Origin: Conoideocrella luteorostrata
Lineage: Eukaryota > Ascomycota > Sordariomycetes > Hypocreales > Clavicipitaceae
Assembly: GCA_032433595.1 (NCBI GenBank)
Contig: JASWJB010000041.1
Span: forward strand, 1 to 64,000
Direction of reading: 5' to 3'
Length of the DNA: 64,000 nt
The position numbers and the translations under genes are program-made. Positions 45,961 to 56,933 of the stretch are shown here, in pieces. Under the pieces are notes generated by a model. That model was given only the letters and a program-made list of their open reading frames with translations, had not been told where the DNA came from and did no database searches. Each line of letters opens with the position of its first letter. Position 1 is the stretch's first letter.

Positions 45961-46632
45961 ATGCTCGTGGCAAGATCAACCACCACCGAATACTCTTCGA
46001 AGCGAATGTCACCGGGCCCATCTAGATTACAACAATCCTTCAAATCACATTGCCGAAAAGCTGTTAATATGCCATCATCTTTTATGGAACGACTTCCTCT
46101 TGAGCTTCAACAGATCATCTTTGCCAACTTGGACTATCAGACACTGATACGCCTTTCAACGGTGAATCGATTCTTTCATCGAACAATTCATCCCCAACAA
46201 ATTGCTGGCGTAACTGAAAAAGTGCAATTTGTCATGCGAGCTGCCAAGGATTTTCCACAACATCGACCTAGTGAAAGAGGGCACGATTTTCGGCCCGGAA
46301 ACTTCGAGTGTTATATCTGCTTTCGGGTTCGATCGCCAGACAAATTTGACATGCTTCAACCTCAGTCTGCGTTTGTTGACTTGCGTGGCGTCGTCGTTAA
46401 AGACAGGGAACCCGACCCCCGGATAGATAGGCAGGCTATGCTGCGCCGGTTTTGTATAGAGTGCGGCGTTCATGAAGGGCTCCACGCGCCTTTTGACTGT
46501 TTAACGACAAGAACTGGCAAGGATCTCTGGATATGCAACTGTCGGAAAGTTTGGTCAAAACCAGGCTGTCTTCGGTGCCCAGATTGTCGAGGGGACTGCC
46601 CTCTGCGGCCTCGGAAAAAATTTGTAGTATGA
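45961..46632 (+). CDS. F-box protein with Cys-rich C-terminus
   Basis: Single exon, 223 residues. F-box near residues 38-80: MERLPLELQQIIFANLDYQTLIRLSTVNRFFHRTI, the Skp1-binding motif of SCF ubiquitin ligases. The C-terminal half carries Cys pairs typical of a small zinc-binding domain: CYICFRV, FCIECGVHEGLH, ICNCRKVW, CLRCPDCRGDC, with a Lys/Arg-rich end. Similar F-box plus Cys-rich proteins are numerous and variable in filamentous fungi; substrate unknown. The ATG at 45961 gives a poorly conserved 40-residue leader. ATGs at 46069 and 46084 (MPSSFMERLP) are alternative starts closer to the domain. Confidence 0.82.
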   Translation: MLVARSTTTEYSSKRMSPGPSRLQQSFKSHCRKAVNMPSSFMERLPLELQQIIFANLDYQTLIRLSTVNRFFHRTIHPQQIAGVTEKVQFVMRAAKDFPQHRPSERGHDFRPGNFECYICFRVRSPDKFDMLQPQSAFVDLRGVVVKDREPDPRIDRQAMLRRFCIECGVHEGLHAPFDCLTTRTGKDLWICNCRKVWSKPGCLRCPDCRGDCPLRPRKKFVV

Positions 46633-47679
46633 CTGGGCCATTAAGAAATGAAGTACTGCAACTCTCCTTAAGTCGCTGCGCACCTGGCAAAGCATTTGAT
46701 TACCTCAAACGTCTGGAGTCGGTGGAGTGTATCCTACACATCGGGTTGCGGGACTTCCCATGGACCACGGTCTCTACCACTGGATCAAGAAAAACATCAA
46801 TTTCTTTCCTCAGACCTCTCATTGACTGCGAGTATTCGAATTGACTTTGAAGGTACTCAAGCGAACATCGAATTATGACGATATAATACGGCTGGCACAT
46901 CTTATGAGGTGTAACGAACGATACTAGTAAGCGGGGAGGGTAGGCGTAAGAAGGTGCAATTTTGCTACTTAGATAAATAATGGAGTCGTCTTATCGTTGA
47001 GCCACAAATTTTAGTGACAATGGCGCAGCGTGATACTTTCAGCTTCAATATGTATGCCAAGAGACTAACTTGTGACTTGGGATTTTGAAGTAGGACAAAT
47101 TGAACCTCATTTGTGCGTTAACATGCCAAAGAATTTTACTCCATTGGATAAACAGTTTGGCCTTTCGAAGAACACACTTTTGCGTTTATTGGTAGTCACC
47201 CGCACCCAGTTTCTGCAGGCGCTATTACAACTCACGACCAACACGTCTTGGCAGTGATTCATCAGTAAAACCTTGAATCGCATGTGGCGAGGACTTGAAG
47301 CGTCAACACGAGGGCAGGAGAAAGTAAAATAACAAGAAAATCGTTCATTTCACCATTCTACGGTACGTCGTGGTATGACTACCGCGATTTCAAGGAAGAG
47401 CACGCAGAAGCAAAAGGCTAACCGGCACCTATCTGAAATCAACTTTTTTTCGCATTAATCCAATCTATCTGTTATCCAGAAAAGTTATCCAGCAAAGTAT
47501 TGACTCCTCCATGAATGAAAAGCATAGCAACAGGTAAGGTTATGACTAGAAAAGCACACATCTCTGTGTCTCCAAAACTGCGACTTCGCTTTATTATCCT
47601 TGGACATTTTGCTCAATATTCCTCCTTTCTAGGCTTGTTTCATGTGCAACTGACCACATTTAGCACTTTCACCATCAAA
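46633..47679. other. Intergenic between F-box and SET genes
   Basis: 1 kb without a supported ORF. Immediately after the F-box stop, another short open frame runs to 46844 without domain similarity. No motif copies. Confidence 0.5.
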
Positions 47680-48792
47680 ATGGCAACATTTGTTAATGAC
47701 AGCAATGACTGTACAACTGGCTGCGCTGTACTGCATAACGCTGGGGACTATCCACAGTCTGAAGAATTCAAGGACTTGAATGATGAAGAAATAACCCGGA
47801 ATCCGGAAACTTGTTCATGTAACTTGAATACTGAACGTGCGCAGGTTAAAGTCCAGCAAAAGCCAACCAGCGGAGCGGCAGTGTGTTTCAGCGATGGGGA
47901 GGAGGTGAAGCAGTCAGGAAGCAAGCCCAGTGATGCCCGGATGGAGAACAATATTGCTGAAGTCGTCGATGAATACTTAGAAGAGGCTAGTAGCCCCCAT
48001 CATTATCATCATCAACACCAAACGATTATTGGAGGAGAGATCAAAGAGGGAGAACCAGTCAATTTAGATTGCAAAGCACTCGCTGAACGATTACCAGTCA
48101 CAATGCAAGGACCTTGCTCCTCTACGCTCTTTGAAAATGGGTATTTTATGATTACCCACTCCAATACAGCAGGTCTAGGAGCAATGGCAAAAAAAGACTT
48201 GAAGCAAGGAGATGTAATTCTAAAAGAACGGCCTCTATTTGTCGCAAATCATGCAAGTGTGTTTGAAGAGTTTGCTAGGCTTGGAAGGGATAAGAAGGAT
48301 ATCGCATTGAGCCTTCACGCAAACGCACTGTTCAAGTTGGGGACACCTAAAATACATGCAATATGGAAAACTAATTGGTAAGTCAAACGGAGAGCAAGAA
48401 AAAAAAAATATGCTGTAGCAGTGCTAGAACTCTACAGCTTATACCCTGTTTCCAATCTCTATTGAATCAAAATAATGCCACTGCTCAGACTTCTCACAAC
48501 CATTAGTTTTGCAGTTACAGACACAGAAGCAGGGCTATTCCCTATAGCTTCACGATTCAACCACGCATGCCACCCATCCCAGACGATAGATTTCGCCTTC
48601 GATGAAGAGGAAGGATGTTTGGTCTTGTCAGTCAGGGTAGAACACATTTTGGCTGGAGCGGAACTTAAAATATCGTATGGGGCTAATCGAACGCCTATGG
48701 ATTTATTTCGCCGGTATGGCTTTCAATGCCGGTGTGGAATGTGTAGTGGGTTAAGCGACGATCATGCCCTACTGCAAACCCAGCAATGGTAA
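47680..48792 (+). CDS. SET-domain protein (SMYD-like lysine methyltransferase candidate)
   Basis: Exons 47680..48377 and 48507..48792 give 327 residues. The intron uses a GTAAGT donor and the CCATTAG acceptor at 48506; a closer GCAG breaks the frame. Residues 1 to about 140 are non-conserved, acidic and His-rich. The SET domain starts at AGLGAMAKKDLKQGDVILKE near residue 165. After the intron, NCFAVTDTEAGLFPIASRFNHACHPS carries the NHxCxP S-adenosylmethionine/substrate motif, and ELKISYG the active-site Tyr. The post-SET cysteines lie in YGFQCRCGMC. ATG at 47680 has a good context (AAAATGG). The end at 48792 could be a stop or a splice donor (TG|GTAATC), so the C-terminus is uncertain. Target unknown. 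Confidence 0.85.
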
Positions 48793-49266
48793 TCCCACAC
48801 CTTATACGCCTCGTGAAGGTGGCCCCTTGTCATTTGTTTTGATGGGAAAACAGTGGCTCTGTGTAATTCATACTTGCCAGTCACCAAGGCATAGAACGCC
48901 CCGACGAGTTTCAATATAACACGTGTCCTCATATCAAGACGCGGGCAATTTTTTTTTTTTTTTTAATTCAGAAGTGAAGTTCACCAAGTCGCATATTGTT
49001 AATTTAACAGCCTATGAGCCCCATAATATAGCGTAGCATTTGCAAAGCTGTTGTTTATTTGAACAGTTCTTATATTTAACTTAGTAAAAACAAATACCTT
49101 AAAGAACTGTGCATTTACCAAGCAACCCGCATGGCCCTTTACTTGACTCTTTTTCTTTTGACCTCGCCATGCTATCTATACGTGATTGGCCTTCAGACGT
49201 CTGCCGGCACTTATCGCCTCGTAATGACACCTGGTGATTGTCTTTCCCGTTCTTTCTGTCATGAAG
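48793..49266. other. Intergenic, convergent 3' ends, with poly(T) tract
   Basis: A run of about 16 T occurs near 48949-48964. Nothing else supported. Confidence 0.55.
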
Positions 49267-50101
49267 TCAGCCAGATGCCTTCGCGACGGTCTGATAGAAA
49301 GCTTCGCCCTGGATAGTGGCGACTTCAAGCTCAAGAGCACTTGGCTGGCGAGATCCATCACCAGCGGCAAAGGTGCCAGCGCCCCACGGGCTGCCGCCGC
49401 GGACCTCAGAGACATTAGTCAACTGAGGAAAGGCTTTGGCATAGCCTAGGGGAACGTAGATAATACCATGGTGGGCGAGAGTAGACATGGCAGCAATCGC
49501 AGTGGATTCCTGGCCGCCACCCGGGCTACCAGAAGAGACAAAGAGACCAGCATATTTGCCATAGAAGCCCCCCGAGCCCCAGATACCGCCTGTTTTGTCC
49601 CAGAAAGCCTGGCTTCATAGTCAGCACGCACTTCCCTCAGTGATCACTACAGAAGCTATTCTTGCCACTGTTCTCTGCGTAGATGGAGATGTACAAACCT
49701 TCCACTGGCCGGGAAAGTTACCATATCGAGTGGGAATACCCAGAAGAAACCCATCATATTGTTTCAACGTAGCGGGGTCATCAAGGATTGGGATCTCAGT
49801 GACCTTGGGTGCAGCGTGCATCTTCTCAAGCACGTCGACAGGGAGAGTCTCTGGAATTTGGTACAAGTCGGCAGTGCCACCAGCCTTCTCGATGCCTCTC
49901 TTCTCTGCCTCAGCGAGTTGCCGAATATGGCCGTACATCGAGTACTGCGAATTAAGCCAAAGTTAGTGAAACCGACGGATTTTGGACTGTTAGATCAGGC
50001 TTTGGAGAATGGCAAAGTAACCAAATGAGAGTGAAAAGAGGTGGTAAAAATCAGACTAGAAGCAGTAGACCCACAAAAACAATGGCAACCTTGGGAGCCA
50101 T
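49267..50101 (-). CDS. NAD(P)H:quinone oxidoreductase, WrbA/flavodoxin-like
   Basis: FMN-dependent two-electron quinone reductase of the WrbA/PST2/YCP4 group, linked to oxidative-stress defence and found at eisosomes in yeast. Exons 50075..50101 (nine codons, MAPKVAIVF), 49699..49944 and 49267..49608 give 204 residues, the family length. Junctions restore IVF-YSMYGHI (FMN phosphate loop) and [11 protein letters not shown]. Other motifs: [12 protein letters not shown] near residue 78 and [31 protein letters not shown] near 117 (FMN ring and subunit contacts), and [20 protein letters not shown] near 158. The first exon is only 27 nt. Several members of this family are annotated as minor fungal allergens. 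Confidence 0.94.
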
Positions 50102-51330
50102 GGCTGCAGTGATGGGAGATCGTGTGAGGAACGCGGAGAAGATTTATGGATGTGCAAGAAACGAAGAATATGGATGATGAGGCGGCTTAAGAGAAATGGA
50201 AGTGGGAGGACGCAGCTCTTATAGCTCGAGGGTCACAACAGAATTGAGGTGGGCAACGGAAGACAACGTGGGGTAAGTAGCAGTTGGAAGATCAAATAAT
50301 GTACTAGCTTCATTTCAAAGCCATTACTACACAGTGACAAAGCTAGGTCTCAGTTCAGAAGAAAGTTAGTTATGTGACTAACAAAAGAGGTACCTAGGTG
50401 GGCAGGTGAACAAATCAGTGCGACTTATCCTGCCCGTCGCGCACATGTACCGGCGCGGTGGGGTTTATAGAGAAAACAACGCATAAGGTAGCTCTAACCA
50501 CAAACCGACATCTACTGGCATCCAATTCCAATGGTAGCTTTTTGCTATGGGACAGGCCGAAGCTGACCAGGGAACTAGTCGATGCAATGCTTCAAAAGCC
50601 CGGCAATTAGAGAAGCGTTCAATGACTGTACTTCCATTTACATATACCAGAAATAAAACAACCTCCCCATGAGCGCCTGCTGTGGTATCCAGGTGCACAG
50701 GTATATTTCTTACCTTTACTTTTTGTTGTGTCTGGCAGTGTCAAGGTGATCGATTTGGACAAACGTCCCCACTAAAGCAGTGTTGGTCATAGCACAGTGG
50801 TGGATTACTTGATTCTTACCAAGACCCCGCCATTCATAATAAATGTTCTTTGGTGGGGTATTGGGGCACTACGTAACACTAGTAGAAGTTTATAGCTTAG
50901 GTAAAGCTTGGATAAGCTTGACCAAGCTTGACCAGCCAATGCTAAAAGCGGCTGTAGTTGCTTACTGCCATTCCGAGGCTTGCACAGCTCGGCGTCTTTA
51001 GATTGCATGAGCTACGAAAAAAAAAATAAGGCGGCTATTTGGTCTCGGAAAAAAAAGTAAAAACCTTTTGCGAGCAGCATTACATGAAGACTAAGATGTT
51101 GAATCAAACCACAGACGGTCGTGGAGGATTAACCCCTCCATCGAATTTAGTCAGGCTTTTCGAGAATGCCCCACCACCTCAGCTTTATTCACAGCCAGAT
51201 CCTAGCCTCGAATGTATTCACCCCCAACCTATCCAACAATTTACTCCGAACGAGCCTCTTGCCAGCTACGGCTCATCCTGCGGCTCTATACACGTCGTTA
51301 TCAATTCTGTTATCGAATTCAAAACTTGAG
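50102..51330. other. Divergent intergenic region, WrbA / HYPK
   Basis: 1.2 kb with no supported ORF and no motif copy. A TATAGCTC box-like word lies near 50219, about 120 bases from the WrbA-like start. A long CT-rich 5' leader precedes HYPK. Confidence 0.5.
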
Positions 51331-51708
51331 ATGGCCGAAGAACATAACCCAACCGTCCGAGAAGGGGCCGCAACTAGTCATGGCGAAGACGAGCTTCAAA
51401 TAATCGCCAAATCTGCGGAAGATCGCAAAGCCGCCTCTGCGCTTGCCTCCCTTGATGCGGCCGGCCATGATGAAACAAACAACAAAGAGGTTGACAGCGA
51501 GGCGGTGAATCAGGCAATGAAGAGCTTGGGAGGTTCAAAACCTTCTGCCTCCCTCAAAAGCCCACCAGCAAAGAACGTCAAGGTGGATGACCAGGACATA
51601 GCCTTGGTAGTGGACCAGTTGGAACTTACGAAGGCAAAAGCCACCGAACTGCTCAAGGCTCATGATGGTGACGCTGTCAAGGCCATGAAGGCTTGGGTAA
51701 AAGCATAA
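51331..51708 (+). CDS. HYPK-like protein with NAC/UBA-type C-terminus
   Basis: A 125-residue single-exon protein. The last 45 residues, NVKVDDQDIALVVDQLELTK through AKATELLKAHDGDAVKAMKAWV, match the UBA-like domain shared by NAC-alpha and HYPK, which binds ribosome-associated N-terminal acetyltransferase A and modulates it. The first 80 residues are acidic and Ala-rich with an ALASLDAAG helix. Unlike NAC-alpha, no NAC domain precedes the UBA, so HYPK is the better call. The frame is open upstream to an ATG at 51166, but the ATG at 51331 matches the compact HYPK size. Convergent with the BRCT gene. Confidence 0.82.
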   Translation: MAEEHNPTVREGAATSHGEDELQIIAKSAEDRKAASALASLDAAGHDETNNKEVDSEAVNQAMKSLGGSKPSASLKSPPAKNVKVDDQDIALVVDQLELTKAKATELLKAHDGDAVKAMKAWVKA

Positions 51709-52416
51709 GCAAGATCAAGAGCAAAGAAAATCAAGTTCACTTACGAGGTATCGCGAATCACTTGGCGCAATTGGCCAGCATGGTATCCTAAAGCCATATC
51801 AAACTTGGGTTGCCGCCCTGCTTGGGTAGCAAATATTATAAAACCATTAGCAATAAGCCTATGGTGAATAATCATGGAGTTTGGCATCAAAGAACTTATC
51901 AGAGAGCCCGCGTCAAGATGGAAAAATGACCTTGAAAATTTTGCGTTGCCATGAACTTCACGCTATACACTGTTCTTGTAGCAGTAGTAGATACAAAATC
52001 CACATCTCTAATAGAAATTCGACATGACCTACACACGCTACACGCATTATTTCCCAGTGACATGCTTACAAGGGCTGAAATAGAACGGTTCAACAAATAC
52101 GCTTGTTTACGTGCATCCGCATTTAAAACCTTTCAGCACGTTTGGGCTACCGATTTAAGAATGCGTACAGTACTCTGCCAGAACTCCGCTACCAAAACTC
52201 ACTTCCTCCTACTCAATAAAATAAAATAAAATCCGCAAGATACCCTAGGATGCATTGATGCCACCTCATAATCCACGACATCGTACCCTTGCAAACTATT
52301 ATACTGGGCAAAACAAGACATTAACTAACCTTGCGAACACACCTACGAAAGCCTGCGTGGCCAAAGTCAAAACTTCTGGTTGATATAGACTGCTAGTAAT
52401 TTTGACTATGTCTGTC
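51709..52416. other. Intergenic, convergent 3' ends
   Basis: 708 bases, moderately AT-rich, with AATAAAATAAAATAAAA near 52213. No supported ORF. Confidence 0.55.
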
Positions 52417-55400
52417 TCAATTCCAATTTCTAGCCAGTGGACTTCCGATTTTTGGAGCAAATTGGAGGCTCTTGCGTCTCGCTGCCATCAGCCTCAACAT
52501 GACTTGCTCATCCTTGTCATGGCGTAGGATACCGTCTCCCAGTTCGCAATATTTGCCTCCCTTGGACGGGCAAGTCCTTGTTAAAAAGCCATGCTTTGTT
52601 GGCGAGATTATGTCGGATGGCCTCTCTGAAAGCGGTGTATCGGGGAGCTCAGAGGCATACTTAGCCACTGCTTCCGGGGCTGGGGTCTTGGGCACTGGGG
52701 TGAGTAAAGCACAAGACCACTCCAGGTCCCCATCGTCATCGCCATGGTCGCCCTGCTCAGAGGGAGTAAACATCCACAACGTGCTTTCTCTCCGGCTTCT
52801 GGGCGTAGTCGGCGATCTGGATGTTTTGTTGATGCTTGAGACAATGGTTCCATTTTTATTAGCAATAGCCCTGGGCTCCATGCTTTTCCGGCGTCGCGCT
52901 CCTCCTCGAGGGACGAGAGCCGTGTCAATGTAGTATGGTGCTTCATCAAGCCATTCATTCTCACGCTCGCAGCTATGTTTTCAGGTCAATTTCTGGTCTT
53001 GGGGGGCTTTTTGGGATGATGCCAGTTACTTACTCCAAAACCCAGCTCACACCAACGCAGTGAACAACCCCATTTGTCTCACGGACCTTTTCCATAGTAC
53101 GCTTACCGCCATCTTTGAAAACTACATGCGTGATTCCAACTTTAGAAGGACCATCGCCATTACCAGCTCCGCTGGGGTTCCAGTGCCATGATCTAACGCA
53201 TTTGGCGCCCATGTGGTTTAAAAGCTCAATGAAGATAGAGCTAGCATCTGCACCTTCAGTGGTGTGTACATCCACAAATATAACAGCACCGTGAAGGAGC
53301 CCGGGGTTGACATCTCGCCGAGGAGTTCTTCCAGGCGTGCCAACATTCGACCAGATGTCTTCCTTACTCGGCGTAGAAAAAAACTCTTCTCCAGTTAGGA
53401 TAGAAGCTCGCTGTTTTTCTTTTGCCGGCGAGTACGAGATGACTGTTGCACTCCGTGGCAGGCTACCGATATTTCTTGATGAGATGCGGGAAGTGCTGAA
53501 ACTTCTCTGTTTTAAGGGGCTGGACTCCGAATCATCGGCTGGTTTGAGAGGCACCTTTGTGGTTGTGAAAAAAGATTTTTGCCGTAGCAGTTGGGGAGGA
53601 GTAACAGGCGCCGCCACCTTTCCGCTTGATAAAACGGGGTCTATCGGAAGCTCATTCTCATCTCCATACTCTTGGCTGGCCTCGGACAGAGTCTCCTCCA
53701 TGAGCCGAGCATCGGCCACGTCGTGTGATTGCTCTTGAAGTACGACAGACATATTGTCTGCCTCTTCGACTAGGGCAATATCTTCATCAAGCATATTAAT
53801 GTCCTCCATTACTATTCCGTCGTCATCGTCGTCCTGTCCAGCTTGCGAACCAATCTCTTCTCCAGAGGAAACGGTGCCAGTATGAGCAAGAATTTCATCA
53901 TCAAAAAACAAGTTTTTCATTTGGAAAGACTCCGACTCGAGAGATACCACTGTGTTGCTAGCTGGAGGAGTGGACTTCGTGTTTTTGATATCCAGGACCA
54001 GAGCCGAGCCATGCGGGGCCTCTTTGGCAAGGCCAGCCGCAGACCAAACGTCCAGTTGTTCCGTCAGCGATGTCAGCCCCATAGTACATCTTCTTGATTG
54101 CCTTCCAAGCGCAAATGGAGAGTCTCTATTGTCGTTCGTCCTTAGGTTCAAACCGTCAGAGGATGTCGACAGCTGTTTCAAGGGAGAAGAGTCATCTCCG
54201 GACCCGATATCAAACCCGTCATTGCTGCTTGGATCAAGGGCATTTTCACGGAGCTGAAAGGCTGAAATCCTCTGTGAATGGGCAATAGCCATGTCTGACT
54301 CAGTCATGGGTGATTGAGGCTCCAGAACCTCATTCTCATCTTCCACTTCGGCGGGCTCTTCTTCCAAAACCATGGATCGCTGCTGCTCAACCCCTTGAGA
54401 TGTAATAGAAGCCTGTATACTGGTGTGTTCATAAGCAGGAAGATCGTTTGCTTCCACCTGGTCTCGCTCTTTGGATAGTATAACGTTGGCCATAGAAAGG
54501 TTACCGATTAAGTCAAGTTTTATATCTTCTGTCCCCTTCTCTGAGCTTTGTTCAATCAGAAGCGGATCAGCCTGGCGTGGTAGTACAGCGGACAGTCGCC
54601 CAGGAAACCGAGGGGTTTCAATAGGTCCAGTGAAAGGTTCATGAGCCATCATATCGTGACCGGCATCGCCTAGCTCCTCAGCTAGAAGAAGGTCAGACGG
54701 TCGTCCAGACATGTTTACAGACGAAGCAGAAGCGACTATTGGCTGCATTTGTGGAGTGACAGTCAATGGATCTTCATCATCAGGTAAGAGCTGGGATGAT
54801 GGCTTTGCACCAGGCATCGCCCGCTTAGCCGGGGACTGCAGCATTGAACACCCCTTCGCTGCAGGCTGGCTATGTAGCGTGCTTCGAGTGATCAATGTTG
54901 GGAAGCTAAAATCTTTGATCGGTGAGGATGGCCGCTTGGCAGGTGACTGGAGAAGCGTGTTCATGCGGACTGAGGTCTGAGCCTCTTGATCAGCGGATGG
55001 AACAAATATAGGCTTCATATCTGACCCTGGAAGCTTCACACCGTATAACCTCTTTGCAGGAGACTTGAACGAATCTTTTTGGGGTGAGGTAGGGGGCCGT
55101 CTAGGTGGCGATCCGAGAGCAACAGCCCCTGTATCTGTGGGAAACTTGGTTGCGTCTGTATTGTAATCGGCTTCAATTTTGGCAGAATTGGTTTTGGAGG
55201 CCATGTGATTACATGAGGCGTTTTTTGGTAACTTGGAGAGGCTCTTCATCGTCGGCATTATCTCATTGCCTCCAGCTAGCTCGTCATCTGAACTCTCTCT
55301 GTCTCGGCAAATTGGCATCTGAGTTACCTTCTTAGGACTCAGAGGCTTCTTAAGAATAGATTCGGACGCTGAAGCAGTTGAATTCGATGATACATTGGGC

Positions 55401-56035
55401 GTGGCTGTAGTTCCTCGGCGAGCAGGGCGTCCACGGAATCCTCGCTGTGCATTGATGGTAGCTACGCCATTTGCCTTCGAGGCTAGGCTCATGTTTTCCT
55501 TGCCTGATTGCTGAAACTTGACGGTCTTTCTCATGATAGGCTTGGGCTCGTCCAAGGACTTTTTTTTTGCGGTTATAGAGCGATTGCCAGTGATTCTAGT
55601 AATTCTTTTGCTTGGTTCCTGAGTGGCGGCTGGCAACTCGTCGCCAGTTGTTTTTTTCGGGCGGCCACGAATCCGTGTTGAACGAGAATAATCCTCGGCT
55701 GGAGCTTTAACTGTAGCTACTCCAGCAGCCCTATTTTGGGAGCTGTTGGTGAATGGCTCGTCCGTCACAGCTGCATTACTACCTTCCGACTCGGCTCTGA
55801 GCCTGGCCCTTATCGTACTTACGGCTCTAGCATCGGCCAGCTCATCATCACCCTCATCGTCCTTTTCATCGGCTCTTGTTTTCCTTTTTGCAGCCGTGCT
55901 CTTGGTGCTTGCGGTTGCCCTTGAGGTAGTTCGTGCCTTAGCAGCTGCAGTGACGATTCTAGTCGTTTTCAACGCGGACTCGCTGGCTTTAGCGGCAGCT
56001 CTGGCTCGCGTCATTCGTTTTGGTGGCGAGTCCAT
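52417..56035 (-). CDS. Large BRCT-domain nuclear protein (microcephalin-like)
   Basis: Exons 53034..56035 and 52417..52972 encode 1185 residues; the intron (GTAAGT to CATAG) restores VSWVLD-CERENEWLDE, the end of a BRCT fold. The BRCT domain lies near residues 912-1012: LLHGAVIFVDVHTTEGAD, HMGAKCVRSW, ITHVVFKDGGKRT, and the WVLDC tryptophan. The rest is disordered and basic at the N-terminus (RMTRARAAAKASES) and acidic in the middle. [KQ]SPAKR occurs three times in the N-terminal half (FKSPAKR, LLQSPAKR, MLQSPAKR), each a possible CDK site. A single BRCT after a long disordered region suits a checkpoint or chromosome-condensation factor, but the exact role is unknown. Start ATG 56035 gives MDSPPKRMTRAR. 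Confidence 0.87.
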
Positions 56036-56933
56036 GGTTGCGAGAAGTTGATGCGTATTCGCTATCTTAGTTGGGTTAGTGAAATTAAACTTGAAAGAAA
56101 CGCGAGCTTCACATTGCGTCGCTTTGCAAAAAAAAAGATATGCTATCACCTTTGAGCAGCCGCGATGGCTTTTGTTGTCGGTGGCTGGGTGTATGGTGCC
56201 GTTGCTCGGCAACAAGAATGATCCACAGGACGTGGGTCGAACCCAATCTGCCAGTCTCACAATCATCATTGTAAAGTGGCATTGATCGGCTGGTGCGAAT
56301 AAAAGGCAGGATTTTTATCTTACGAGCTTACTAGTACGGAGTAGTAGAAAGCTGATGAGAATAGCTCACTCCATACGGAAAGGCTCTCCGTGCCTGTCCC
56401 ATTGCTTCCAGATAGTTGCGCAAGCGGCTCGGTATTTATAAAACCATGTGCATGGCCATGACTGGTGTAGCTCCAAGGTCAAATCGTCTCCTATATTACT
56501 AGTCTCTCTTCTCACACAAATGACTGAAGATATGAATATATACATCGAAATCCGTCCAAGTTGACGTGACAAAACACAGGGTGAATCCACAAGGAAAAAA
56601 CTTGTAGATGTCGTTTGTAACCTAGATAATGCGACACTTCAACATAGAAGTGACATAACTGGCCAGTATACCACACCAAACCCTATGTCAAGTGGATCCC
56701 AAAATTTGCGCATCAGGGCCGAGGTGGCTTCAAAATCTAATGAAGAGAAGTGTCCTGCCCATCTTTTCTTTCCTTTGGCCCGACGCACGTTCTTTGTTCA
56801 AAAACAAAATCGACCTTCTTCATCCCACTAGCTGCCCTGGATGAGTTGTACTGGGACGGTGTAACGGTTCTCCATACAGCGTAAAAAGTACCGATACTGT
56901 CGGTCTGCTTGTGATTAACACTCTCATGACACG
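56036..56933. other. Intergenic between BRCT and caspase-like genes
   Basis: One motif copy at 56335-56343. The frame upstream of the BRCT gene start stays open to 56269 but has no conserved sequence. No other gene seen. Confidence 0.55.

Noticed and set aside
56221..56300. GGGTTCGACCC B-box-like sequence on the minus strand
   Set aside because: No matching A box at the right distance and no paired arms, so not a tRNA.
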